Shown here in pieces: positions 41,790 to 53,050 of a stretch of DNA of 64,000 nucleotides; within the stretch, counting starts at the first letter, position 1; each line of letters begins with the position of its first letter. The notes beneath the pieces are model-generated. The model had not been told where the DNA came from and did not search any database. It saw only the letters and a list, made by a program, of their open reading frames with translations. The stretch spans positions 26,589,356 through 26,653,355 of the forward strand of contig OX463815.1 in assembly GCA_949825045.1 (NCBI GenBank). Direction: 5' to 3'. The translations under genes and the position numbers were made by a program. Origin of the DNA: Argyresthia goedartella. Its lineage: Eukaryota; Arthropoda; Insecta; Lepidoptera; Argyresthiidae.

Positions 41790-42115
41790 ATTACCAAAAA
41801 CGCACCTATTTGACTACCAATAAATTCGAAATGACTGCCAGAATGGATAAATGACCACCAAATTGTGTTTGGATAAATGATCACCAAACTTCTTTTTATG
41901 TTTTATGTACTTAAGTTTATGTTTTAAGTATTTTTTGTTGTTCTTACATGTTCAACCTAACAAGAAGGATAAAGGGGGCTTCGCTTCGCTCACCCCCTTT
42001 ACCCTTCACCTAAGCTACCGCAGTATTTTGCCCTGATATTTTTTGCAACTTTTGGTGTTCATTTAGCCATTTTGGGTAGGAAAAAAATATTTTGGTGATC
42101 AGATCATTATATTTG
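41790..42115. mobile_element. Non-coding insertion inside env, type unknown
   Basis: Envelope-like coding is lost between about 41790 and 42115. The insert has repeated (A)TGA(C/T)(C/T)ACCAAA motifs and a hairpin GGGGGCTTCGCTTCGCTCAC. No target duplication resolved; a Helitron-like or MITE origin is possible but unproven. Confidence 0.45.
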
Positions 42116-42359
42116 TTGCGTATGTTTTTTGTTGTGTTCCAATATGAAGTGAGGTCGTAATAAACCAGTAGAGTCCACTTGTCGGGTATCAGTTGTAAGA
42201 TTATATTAGATCGGTCGATTCCCGTCTAGTGGGTTAATGCTGTAGGCTGTTATTCTTGTAGCGGCGCTACTGATTGGTACGGTTAGCAGCGGTAACATGA
42301 GACATGCCATGAAGCTGGTGATTTTGCTTCCTCTGGTTCGAGACTCCTTCATTGTTGGG

Positions 42360-43437
42360 GTTGGCTTCTTTTGCTCTTTTTGGGAATCCAGTTTGACTTC
42401 TTGTTCTAATTGGTTCTAATGTGTTGCTCGGTAGTGGTGCCAGTTTGTTGATAGGTCGTTTCAGTGTACCACCCTTAGCTTTATCCCTTAGGAAATATGT
42501 CTATCACTTTTCCCATAGCCTATTTTCCAGGTGGCAGGTTTGCTTCCTTTATTAGTCGCAATACAAGATCGCCTTCTTTCTGGTTTTCTCGTTTTCCCGT
42601 TGATGAAGGTATTCATTAGACCATCTTTTCCAAAAGAGTTGATGCCTCATTATTGTAAATCTCCATTTATTCCTGAGATCAATATGTTTAATGTCACTGT
42701 GGTCATCTTGGTACAGTGACATGATGGGACTTCCCGTAACGAAGTGTCAAGATGTCATCTGGGTCTTCTGAGATAGGACAAAGAGGGCGGCTGTTTATAC
42801 AGGCTTCAATTTGGTGCAGTAGTGTCGAAAACTGCTCAAATGTCAGCTTTTGATCTATAAGGTCCCTCTTCAGGTGATGTTTTGTTGATCGTAGTGCAGC
42901 TTCCCATAGTCCTACTGCTTCTGGAGCCAGTGGTGGATTAAAATGCCACTGTATCTCTAAAGAGTTGACTTCACTACAGAATTCTGGGGACATCAGCGTC
43001 TTGAAGGACTTGAATTCTTGTCGTAGTGCCCTTGCCGCCCCTAAAGAGTTGGAGCCATTATCTGAGTACATATGTTTTGTGGTACTCCCTTTGGCACACA
43101 TTCTCTTCAAAGCCGCGAGGAATGTTGATGACGACATATCCGACACGAGTTCTATGTGGACGGCTTTCGTGAACATGCGGATGAAGATGGCTATGTAGCC
43201 TTTGCTTGTCTTCACTCCTCTGCCTTGGTTTATTTTTATCTCCATGTGCCCGGTGAAATCTACCCCTGTGTGAGTGAAGGGGCCCGACAGTGTTATTCTT
43301 ACATTCGGCAGATTTCCCATGATCTGTTCGGTCTTATTAGATCTGTATCTGTGGCAAGTGATATAAAGCCGGAGTTGTTTTTTCACAGCTCTATTTCCTC
43401 CAACGACCTGTGGCAATACCTCCCAGGCAACATCCAA
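42360..43437 (-). pseudogene. BEL/Pao integrase
   Basis: The open part (43437-42703, 244 codons) has the integrase core with HTGVDFTGHM, MYSDNGSNSLGA and APEAVGLWEAALRSTKHH, so all three acidic residues are present. The N-terminal zinc domain is truncated. Near 42720 the frame shifts and the C-terminal part (KWRFTIMRHQLFWKRW, ANLPPGKW) is read in other frames to about 42360. Confidence 0.85.
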
Positions 43438-43439
43438 GC

Positions 43440-44378
43440 AAAATAACGATCCGACTGTGGCACAATACTCAGCTTAAATATGTATATTGTCTGAGTAATA
43501 GCTCTGGAGTCAGTCATAAATCTGTATAAAGCAATGGTCTATCTGTATTCAGCAGTAAGCTTAGTAATGTCTGATAAAAGATCATGTTTATTCTTAATGC
43601 TTAGTAACAGAAATTTAAGGACACTTATTCAGACGTTATTAAGCTTTCTGCACTACAGAATTTTTAAAGCTGTATAGGGGTCTTACAACCGACATTAAGC
43701 TGTAAAATTAGCTTATAGCTGACTAAGGGTGATTGTCCGAAGCTACAATCTGAATTATATTACACTATTTCATATTTATTCAGCTGCTGATTTAATGGTT
43801 ATCATGGTTAATTAAATCAGCCTAGTGCTGGGTAAAAGTAAATAAAATCTCTCTTATGCAGCATTAAGTGGATAGTTTTATTATTATACAGCAATTTACT
43901 GGTTAAAAAGCGTTGGACTTGGTTAGATGAAAATGGATAAAATGAAGTGGATGACAACGGGTGGGATCCGCAGAAAATGTTTACGGGAGTATAAAAAAAT
44001 GAAAAAGTCTGTTGTGTAATGGGAAATTGATAATGAATCTCCATGTCAATAGAATTATTCAAACGTTGCCGGTGCTGTCTTGAGATTTCCACGTCGGTAT
44101 TGTAGGGATCTTGTCACTTCTCTGAGACTCTATACTTGCATTTCGTAAATATAAAGACTTTACTGGTGTTGACTTATGTTTTTATTTGATTTATAGTTAT
44201 TTACACTTTTTATAAAAGGGATCCACAACTGGCTCGGTAGCCATTACGCTAATCCTCACTATATAATTTAGCTCAGTCGCTGGCCGAAGCCTAAGGTAAA
44301 GTGTGTCACATTGACTTCTCACATCCAAGCCTCTTTCTTTTTAAAACTACAAAATAAGTAACAGTGTCAAAGTGAGCA
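43440..44378. other. Unassigned stretch, possibly LTR or leader sequence
   Basis: No coding frame of note. On the minus strand TATATAAT near 44265 and AATAAAAAC near 44180 would suit an LTR of the roo-like element, but no second copy was found to prove it. Confidence 0.25.
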
Positions 44379-44435
44379 CCCACTCTAAAGAGGCCCGTAT
44401 ACAATATAATCGCATAATCAAATATCGAACCTTAC

Positions 44436-46118
44436 TGTGCCGGTCGACTATATTAGACATATTTTCACGTAATGTTAAGATAAGTTGACGACCGTCACAG
44501 ATAAGGTATATTTATATTCATCACGCACTATGTCTTATGCACGTCATTAATAACATGTACCAACCTAGTATATAAGCTAGGATTCCCTATAATAAATTAG
44601 TCTAGTCTAGTCTAGTATTTGCGCGCACCTCAAGCCTTTTACTTTACTCCCGAAGATGTCGCTCTCCTTATAATTGCCTCTGGCAAAGTGGTGACCCGAA
44701 TTCTGAATATCAGCAACCTTCGGTAATAGCAGCATGGACCCAGCCGCGAAGAAAACTCCGTGTGCTGCCACCTTAGAAGTACAAGCAAGAAGCACTTCGT
44801 CCAAGATCGCCGAGCCCTGACTTCGGCAACCAAGACGACATCAAGCAAGCCATGACCGGACTAGATTTGAAAACGGACCAGAAGCCAAATAATTTCAACT
44901 GAAGATTTCCCGCATCGAACTCAAGATACCGCAGGAATAATGAACCGATAGTCAGCCGACTGCTGATTTATCAAAATGGAGCTCGCACCAGCAGAAACGA
45001 ACGCGTCGGCAAATTCATTCACAGCAAGCAGCTTTTTCAAATTCAAGACATGGGAAGCCGTTCCAGCCCCCAGAAGAGTATTGAAACATCATCGATATAC
45101 CTAATTCAACGAATATTGAAATCATCCAGGAAAAACATCGCACGAAGAATAATCAAATCAAACGATTGGTGTACAAGATGTGCCCTATGTTGCCAAATCC
45201 CAAAGTTTTTAAAGCACACAAAGCAAAGCACACAAATTTCATCAATCGACAACTTAATATTCACTCAAGAGTGAAGAGCACGCACGTACATATGACGTAC
45301 GAGATCATTGACTGCCTACATCCAAGGTTACAGATTTAATGCTGACGCTGATTCAGCACAATCATCCTTGTGTAGGTACGGTCGCAATTATAAACAAACA
45401 GTGATTACAACTTCAACGACGTGCGATGTAAATTGACTCATCGATTCCTGAAAAACATGGGCGGCTGCAGCATCAGACGACTCTCCTGCGGATCTTTTCC
45501 AGGTTATAGGTTAGGTTAGTTTACTAACCGCGAAGCCCCATTTTCCTAGTGTTTTTCTGGTTTCCAGTTTTTAGTTTATTTTATGTAGTGTGCGACCAGA
45601 TACAAGACTTGCCTGTAGGTAAATATTAAGTAATTCTTTAAACTTATATAGAATTCACATAACCGTAGTTCCTTTATTTTTCTAACTCGTGTAAGACTTA
45701 CCTTTAGATTAAGTTAAAGTATGCGCTATTACTATCTGATTTATGTTTATAAAAATACTACTAGTTATTATTGCAGTCGATATAAGTTTGTTATAGTATC
45801 TAACTTAGATTTTTTTCCATTGTTATAAGTACATTCATTTATTTTTTCCCTAAAGGGGGGAGTATCTGTGCCGGTCGACTATGTTAGTCAAATTTTCACG
45901 TAATGTTAAGATAAGTTGACGACCGTCACAGATAAGGTATATTTATATCCATTACGCACTATGTCTTATGCACGTCATTAATAACATGTACCAACCTAGT
46001 ATATAAGCTAGGATTCCCTATAATAAATTAGTCTATTCTAGTCTAGTATTTGCGCGCACCTCAAGCCTTTTACTTTACTCCCGAAGATGTCGCTTTCCTT
46101 ATAATTGCCTCTGGCAAA
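44436..46118 (+). mobile_element. Small non-autonomous LTR retrotransposon, copy A
   Basis: Two 252-bp LTRs (44436-44687 and 45867-46118; TGTGCCGGTC...CTCTGGCAAA) differ at only about eight positions by eye. CTTAC flanks the element on both sides (44431-44435 and 46119-46123). TGGTGACCCG right after the first LTR suits a primer-binding site and AAAGGGGGGAG before the second a polypurine tract. Internal region is about 1.18 kb without RT or integrase; only short frames, one beginning MELAPAETNASANSF. Mobilised in trans, size like TRIM/SMART-type elements. Confidence 0.9.
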
Positions 46119-46123
46119 CTTAC

Positions 46124-47132
46124 AATCATTCCCCCCTCGCTTCAAAAAAAAAATTTCCAACGGAACAATTTTTTTTTCAAAGTGGCAACCCTAACTCAAA
46201 GTCTAAAATCTAAAATGACAACCCTATCTCAAAGTCTAAAATCTAAAAAACATTAAATGTTAACATTAAGTGAGCTTGCTATGCTTGAAATCTAAAAAAC
46301 AGTAAATATGCCGCAAGCATAATTTTAAATAACATCGAGTACCCTAATCCTTATCTGTCCAACCATCCCATTTAACCTACTTAATTAAATATTAAATAAC
46401 AAAACCTAACTACACTTAAGGTGTAGGCCATGCACCTTAAAAAACTTAAATTATAACACCCTATGATCCCATCATACAATTATTCGCGGCTTAACACTAA
46501 CCTACCTAACGCTAGAAAACTCTCAATTACAATACGAAGGCAAACAGCTGAATCTAGCTAAGATTTAGCTTCTCGAAAGGCTATCATTCGACAAACTTTC
46601 TCACACAAAAAACTAGCGAAAAACTTATCAGACAACTATAATACCTCCGTTATTAAAATTAACACAAATTGCTTAAAGATTGTGAACACATTGTGAACTC
46701 TTTCCACCGAATGGAAATATTTCAAAAATTAACGCAGGCAAAGATCAAAGAAAAAAAATATAATTTTCAAATATAGGAAACGTCAACCATATTAACAGGA
46801 TTAATCTATAGAACCGTATTACTAAGCCACAGCTTAAGAATGAGTTCATTAAAATTCGTTCCAATAATACGATGAAATCAACTAGCTTTAAAACCGATAC
46901 TACAACATACAAACATCTCAACTAATCCGTTGGAATTCAGTAAACTATCTTTTAATATTAACAGTTTAAGATAATCGCCGTGAGTTGCAACCAATTACCC
47001 AAGTTAAGACACTACAAAGAATCTCGAATTTGTATCGAATACCCGAGTTATCACACATCAGAAATTACTTTCATTGAGAAACCTTCGTTACCAACTTTAA
47101 GAACAAACCATACTCTCCCCTTACCAAATCAT
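46124..47132. other. AT-rich non-coding stretch
   Basis: No supported gene. Poly(A)-rich near 46147-46174; a short duplicated phrase (CTCAAAGTCTAAAATCTAAAA) near 46194 and 46227. Confidence 0.35.
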
Positions 47133-47524
47133 CCCACTCTAAAGAGGCCCGTATACAATATAATCGCATAAACAAATATCCGTTTTATGAAGCATTTTTG
47201 CCAATTCATCTTCCGCTTCATTATAGTTGTTTAAAAACGTCCTCTTTAATTTACAGTCCATGGTTAGCCAGCCATATTCCCCAGGTACAATTATGTCATT
47301 TTTGTTAACACCTCTGCGTTATGCTTTGGCCATCGCAGCTTACTATTAGTTTCCTAACTAGAGGGTACTATGCACAGTTCCGTTTTACCCTTGCGACGCG
47401 TTGAAACAATTTTAAACGGCATTGTCCTGTAAATAAAGGTAGACGTAAATATCTTACATACGGTGATAGATAAAATAAATACACCTACATACATATTCAC
47501 AAACAAGTTTAAAGTGTTCTGGGT

Positions 47525-49912
47525 CTTCGACAGCAAGGCGTACCAAGCTGGAGCCGCGTAGGTGAGCCGCGAGTGCACATAGGACTTGTACACCCGTAGC
47601 TTGGCTCTCAGAGGCTGGCTGGACGACAGGACAGGCCGGAGCACTTGGCCCGGTTGATGCAATGTTGCACCATCGGGACCATGCGCAGCGAGCAGTCGAT
47701 GTTGCAACCGAGGTATTTCACCGTCGATTGCCACTCGATGTCCCGGCCCCTCAACTGTAGCGGGGTCGGACGGCGGCAGCGGGTGGTCAATAGGGCTGTT
47801 GTCTTCCCGACGTTCACCGTGGTCCGCCACTTGTCCAGCCAGGGCGGCAGCAGGTCCAGGAGTCGCTGCATCTTCCTGCAGGCGAGATCTATGCGGCGCT
47901 GTCGTCCGCGTATAGGGCGAGCATGGTCTTCTACCCCCTCCTAGAGATGGCCCTCGAGTAAGGGAATATCATTGGTGTAGAGTGCGTAGAGCACCCGCAA
48001 AAGGCGGAACTCCTGCGCTGATGGCCTTCGTCTGGGAGTGGGCATTCTCGACCGAGACGAAGAACCGCCGGTCCTCCAGGAAGGAGGCCACGATCCACCC
48101 GATCATTGGAGGCACACCTGCGTCCAGAAGCTTGAACAGGAGCCCCTCGTGCCACACTCGGTCAAAGGCCTTCTCGATGTCGAGGAAGACCCCGAAGGTG
48201 TATCGGCCCCTGTTCAACTCCGACGCCAGGTAGTGCAGGACTCTCGCCAACTGGAGCGTCGTGCTGTGGCTGTCACGGAAGCAGTGTTGCTCTGCCCTCA
48301 GCTGGATGTGGGGCAGGATTCTCCGTAACAGAAGACGCTCAAACAGCTTGGCGAGATGAGGCAGCAGGGTGATCGGGCAGTAGCCTTCCGGGTCTCGTCT
48401 GTCCTTCCCCGGCTTAGGGATGACGATAACCTTGCCCTCCTTCCAGAGGGCGGGGAAGTGACCGGTGCGCAGGATTCCGTTGAACAGCCGCGTCAGCGAG
48501 ACGAGGGCTATCCTTGGCAGCTGTACTAGGGCCCCCGCGACAACTCCGTCCGGAACCGGGGCCTTCCGCTGGTTCAGTTTCAGGGCCACCTTCCGGACTT
48601 CGCGGGGCGAAATGAAGTAGTCGCCGGCGAGGGGAGGCGTGGGGGCCGCCAGAAAGTGATCTACGCGCTCTACCACAGCGGCGTTGTGCTCGTGGGCGGC
48701 AACGGGGTAGGGCCGAGACTGCTCGGCGAAGTGGGCCGCCAGGATGGCGGCGCGATCTTGTGTGGCGTAGCGACGCCTGCCCGTGTGATCAAGCATAGGG
48801 TAGACCGGCCCGAGGGTCGAAGTCAGGCTGTGGTTCAGGCGGTGAAGGGCGATGTCATCCCGGGAGGCCTGGTCAATGGTGCGCTCCCAGGACTGCCCCC
48901 TCAGCTCGACGATATCCGCGCGCAGTTCTTCTCCGAGCCGGTTGATCTCCGCTTTGATCACGGGGCAGCGCGTGTGGTGCAAGCTTCGACGAAGACGGCG
49001 CTTGAGGTCCAGCTTCTTGCGGAGGTGTGGAGGAAGCCTCTCCTTCAGCAAAACCGGCGGTGGCTTGGTGGTGGTGGCTGCGGCTTGAGCGGTGGTAATG
49101 GCTGTGTTGAAAGCCACTGCCGCGAACTCTACCTCTTCCTTGGTAGAGACACCGCCGGGGAGCTGCGTTGTGTCCTCCAGCTGGTATTTGTGCCAGTCCG
49201 TCTTCGTTCTTGGGCGCGGTGCCGACGTGAGATCCGCCTCCACCCCAAGGACCAGCAAGAGAGGCAGGTGGGGGGTGTCGATGTCGTACAGCTCCCCGAT
49301 GGCGATGGGGAACTGTAGGTTTCTGACCAGGGCGAACATCTAGTACATCCAGGCGATGCATGGGGTTCGTCGGGTAGTGTGTCGGGGCCCCCGGGCTGAG
49401 AACTTCGTAGTTGGAGTTCTAGCATTTTCCTGTAGGGCCCTTCCGGCGGGGTTGATGCTATGGGACCCCCACTGGTGGTGTTTGGCGTTGAGATCGCCCG
49501 CGACCAGTGTGGGCGTCGCTCCTTCCATCATCGCTCGGATGTCTTCCGGGTGGAGTTTGTTGACGTGGCCGGGAGGCTTGTAGGCTGCGTAGACATTGAG
49601 CTCCGTGTCGGCCGTCTTCAGACGGACGCCTATGGACCACGTCATCTTGAAGGCGGGCAGCTCCAACTCTTCGTGGCCGAGGTTCCGTCTCACGAGGACC
49701 GCCGTGCTTCTGTACGGCACGTCCCTCGGAGATAACTCGTCACGGCGGTACACGAAGAAGTTGGGCAGTCGGAGCTCTCGGTCGGGGTGCAGCTTCGTCT
49801 CGCACAGAAGCACTACATGCACATAATGCTCCTGCACGAGTAGCCTCAGGTCAGTCATATTGAAGGCGATCCCGTCCGGGTTCCAGAACACAAGCCTCAG
49901 GTCCTTAGGCAT
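47525..49912 (-). pseudogene. Jockey-type LINE ORF2, copy 1
   Basis: Minus strand, GC-rich compared with surroundings. Endonuclease 49912-49340 (LRLVFWNPDGIAF, LLCETKLHPDRELRLPNFF, LVAGDLNAKHHQWGS), a frameshift, then linker and RT 49339-47969 (LNQRKAPVPDGVVAGAL, IPKPGKDRRDPEGYCPITLLP, LDIEKAFDRVWHEGL). At GVPQG a small deletion gives GVPPFAG and shifts frame; thumb fragments follow (47871-47608, VNVGKTTALLTTRCRRPTPL) and homology stops at about 47525 after LLSKTQ. The C-terminus present in copy 2 is missing here. Confidence 0.85.
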
Positions 49913-50231
49913 TGTGTCCGGACGCGATTGTGGCCTTCAAGGTGGAGAGCCCCCGCAGCAGGGGCAGCAACGGATCGCGTCTATCCACGATAGCCTGTAT
50001 GGCCGCGCTGATAATTTTTTATTTATCAATTTATTTCAGATATAAATAATCCATATTTTTACACAACATATACAAAATAAAATTTTAATTTTATCATAAT
50101 TAAATTAATAGGCATACACACACAAACATACCCTCACACACATATCTCTACCCTCACACACAACCACTTACACACACGTATTACACATCATTATTTACAT
50201 GAAGCAATCAGGAAAAACACAGTTAGGTACA

Positions 50232-53018
50232 TCATTTTTTATTAGGAGCTAGATGTACACCTACCCAGTGTCTCATAATAGGGCTGTCGATCCTATTTGC
50301 CAACGTATCGAGAATTGTATTCGGGCTGCCGCGTGTACGAATCATTATTGAAGCGATTCTTTTTCGCAGAATCGCAAAAAAGTCGGCGACTTTCGCCTCT
50401 GCGAACATGATTGAGGCGCTACAGAATCGCGGCAGCCCCAACACAATCCTCAACGCGTTATTGTATTGAACACGCAGAGAGCTGTAGGTCCTCTGCTTGT
50501 AACTAACCCACAGGCTGCAGGTGTAGAAGGTTTGACAGTACGCTCTGAACAATGTGAGTTTCACTTCTCGAGTGGACCGTGCAAACCTGCGAGCCAGCAT
50601 GTTACATCGAACCGCCAGCGCCCTGCGCTCCCTTTCCATGTCCAGGTCATCTGTGAGCCTGTCCGTGACCACATGGCCCAGGTACTTGAACTGCGTGACC
50701 CTGACTAAAGGAATACCACAGAGCTGGACAGGTGGCACACACGATGGTACTTTACTGCCGGCCCTAAATATTAGCAGCTCGCTCTTTTTAGCATTCTACC
50801 TCAGACCATGTGATTCGGCATATGACCCACAGATCCCCAGCAGCTGCCTAAGCGCTCTGATCGAAGGGCTCAGGACTACCATGTCATCAGCATAGCTAAT
50901 ATTATTGACCATGACGCCGTCAACCGAGCACCCTACCATGGCGTTGTTGCTGAGTTCCCTAATCAGTTTGTCTATAAAAATATTAAACAATTTAGGAGAC
51001 GTTAGCCCACCTTGCCGTACTCCGCAATTAAGCCTATATTCCTGACTTAATGAGCCGGCCCACCTGACAGCGTTGCGTTGATTTTCATACCAGTATTTAA
51101 ACACAAAAATAAGCTCATCAGGTAAGTCGGTCTCCTTTGTCAGCTTGTCCCAAAGGATCTCGTAATTAACGAGGTCAAAAGCCTTAGATAGGTCAAGAAA
51201 ACAGGCGTATACCGGCGTCTTTCTATCTGTGTAGTACCGGACAGTCTGCTTGAGACACAATATTGCACTCTCTGTGGACAACCCGGCCCTAAACCCGAAT
51301 TGTGCATCATGTAAATGTAGAGATGCAGTAAGTGTTTTGTCAAGCAAACTGTCCAGCACCTTCGCTACAGTAGTTGCCAAAGAAATAGGCCTATAATTAC
51401 CCTTATCACTGGCATCTCCTGTCTTATTTTTTATTATAGGTACTACAATAGTTTTCATTAAATCCTCAGGTAGATAAGAGTGTCCAATACAGGCATTAAT
51501 AAACATTTTGAGAACTCTGGGGAGATGCACACCCGCATGTCTTAAGTGCTCAACACTCAACCCGTCATGTCCCGGCGACTTTCCACGTTTAATACCGCGT
51601 AAGGCCATCTCTACGTCTTTTATAGTGAATCTGTGGTATGCACGTTCGTCAGCATGACGGGTGTGAGCGTCGAACCTCGGCGCAGTTGACACAGATAAAG
51701 GTGCTACAGTAAAATGATTTTTAAACATATTAGCGATGTCTTTGTTGTCGGTCAGGCCCTCCACACTCACGGGTTGGCTGGGCTTTGGACTCAATCTATT
51801 AGTTTGTTTCCAAAAGTTCTTGAAATCCTTGGCTTCGTGACTTGTCGCTATTATGTCCATTTTGATTCGGTCACTATTGTCCTGACACCATTTCAGTTTG
51901 TTTTTAAAATACTTTTTAGTTTTTTTCATATTATCATAAATAAATCCTGTAGTAGGTTTCCCATACAATAGCCATGTCTGAAAGTGCAATCGAGCATCCT
52001 TATGAAACCTCATTACATGTTTGTTCCAACCAACAACATATTTTTTATTAGAAGGATCACGGCCGCGATAACTGATAGAAGCAGATTCACACAAAATACT
52101 GACTATGTTGGTATAAAGATTACTTATTACTATTCTATGATCACGATTAGCACATATCTTATCACCACAATCTTTCAGCTCTGGTGGAAAGTCAACGGAT
52201 CTTAATTGTCTATTACACAAGTCCGTATATGTCTTAACTTGATGTTCGTCCCTATTACCCCATATTACTTTGCACTGTGCTGGAGTAGGTATATTAATTG
52301 TAGGTAAAAGTACCGTAAAGTCACATTCAATTTGCAGTGGAAAGTGATCCGACCACGTGACGTCGTACCGCACTTCAATGTTCCTGATAGTTTGATACGC
52401 TAAACTGGTAGTTACACAATGGTCAAGCCACCTACTGCTACCGTGAGCGTCACTTATATAGGTATATGTGCCCGAGTCAATGCCTAGCGATTCTATGTCC
52501 GCGCATATCCACTTTTGGTCCGAACAAAATAAAAGTAGCTCATGACAGAACAACTCACCTGGGTGAGCGTTAAAATCCCCAAGTATGTATACATTGTCAG
52601 CGTTGTTGTCGTCGATAATAGCACTTATTTCAGCTAGGCACTCAGTAAAATCTACTAGATTTACCTTCGAGTCTGTAGGCATGTATACTGAAAAGAATAT
52701 CGCAGAACGACTTGCCACTTCACACCTTACAGCCACCAGCCGAACACTTTTACACTGGATGACCGAAACTCGATCGAACGCACTTTTACGCCATAATATA
52801 GCGACACCTCCGTATGGTCTACCCCGTATCACTCCCGCCGATGTGTCCACAGCTGACACTCCAGTAGCCGCGAAGTCAGGGTGGACGCTGCTTAGGTACG
52901 GTAGATCGTGGGGCATGAGCCAGGTCTCCTGGAGCGCCACAATGTCCATCTTAGTACACAGCTCTCTGACATGGTCTATGGCTCTCATTAAAGATTTACA
53001 GTTGAAGCTTGCCAGCAT
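50232..53018 (-). pseudogene. LINE ORF2: endonuclease-reverse transcriptase, one stop
   Basis: Two same-frame segments, 53018-50796 (740 codons) and 50738-50232, separated by one TAG at 50796-50798 in a position where Tyr is usual (stop then NAKKSEL). Endonuclease: LASFNCKSLMR, ALQETWLMP, ILGDFNAHPGE and TWSDHFPLQIE. RT: KRGKSPGHDGLSVEHLR, KGNYRPISLATTVAKVLDS, FLDLSKAFDLVNYE, GVRQGGLTSPKLFN and SYADDMVVLS. C-terminal thumb and CX-free tail. A single point change explains the defect. Confidence 0.9.
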
Positions 53019-53050
53019 ACAATAGCTATGTTTTAGCTGCGATGTGGGAT

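Larger units (their letters stand above)
38129..42350 (-). pseudogene. Envelope-like gene (baculovirus F-type fold), broken
   Basis: Begins with a hydrophobic signal-peptide-like segment near 42350-42290. After the insertion at about 41790-42115, a dibasic furin-type motif (RKRR) lies near 41610-41625 followed by a Gly-rich fusion-peptide-like stretch. The longest open part is 41387-40863 (174 codons), helical ectodomain. The 1975-bp insertion then interrupts it; the C-terminal ectodomain is at 38845-38430, and 38413-38129 holds one transmembrane helix (LNWMVYGMFIALLLLCLYML) and a short tail. Frameshifts and stops occur in addition to the insertions. Resembles envelope genes of errantiviruses and roo-like elements; not functional as it stands. 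Confidence 0.7.
38129..43437 (-). mobile_element. 3' half of a roo-like BEL/Pao element with an envelope gene
   Basis: Minus strand: BEL/Pao integrase (43437-42360) directly followed by an envelope gene (42350-38129) that is broken by two insertions (about 41790-42115 and 38853-40827). Gag, protease and RT are not found; homology ends near 43415. Envelope genes occur in the roo-like branch of BEL/Pao and in errantiviruses. The adjacency of integrase C-terminus and envelope signal peptide argues that both belong to one element. Confidence 0.72.
44379..47179. repeat. 47-bp direct repeats flanking copy A and 1 kb more
   Basis: 44379-44425 and 47133-47179 (CCCACTCTAAAGAGGCCCG... CAAATAT) match with one difference. 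Between them lie copy A and about 1 kb of AT-rich sequence. Confidence 0.85.

Noticed and set aside
44607..44848. Short minus-strand frames in the LTR of copy A
   Set aside because: They recur in copy B only because LTR and leader sequence is shared; no start context or family resemblance.
45505..45530. Insect telomere repeat (TTAGG)n
   Set aside because: Only two units (GGTTAGGTTAG) inside the small LTR element, present in both copies.
48656..49318. 220-codon plus-strand frame
   Set aside because: Antisense of the GC-rich Jockey ORF2, which has clear domain motifs.
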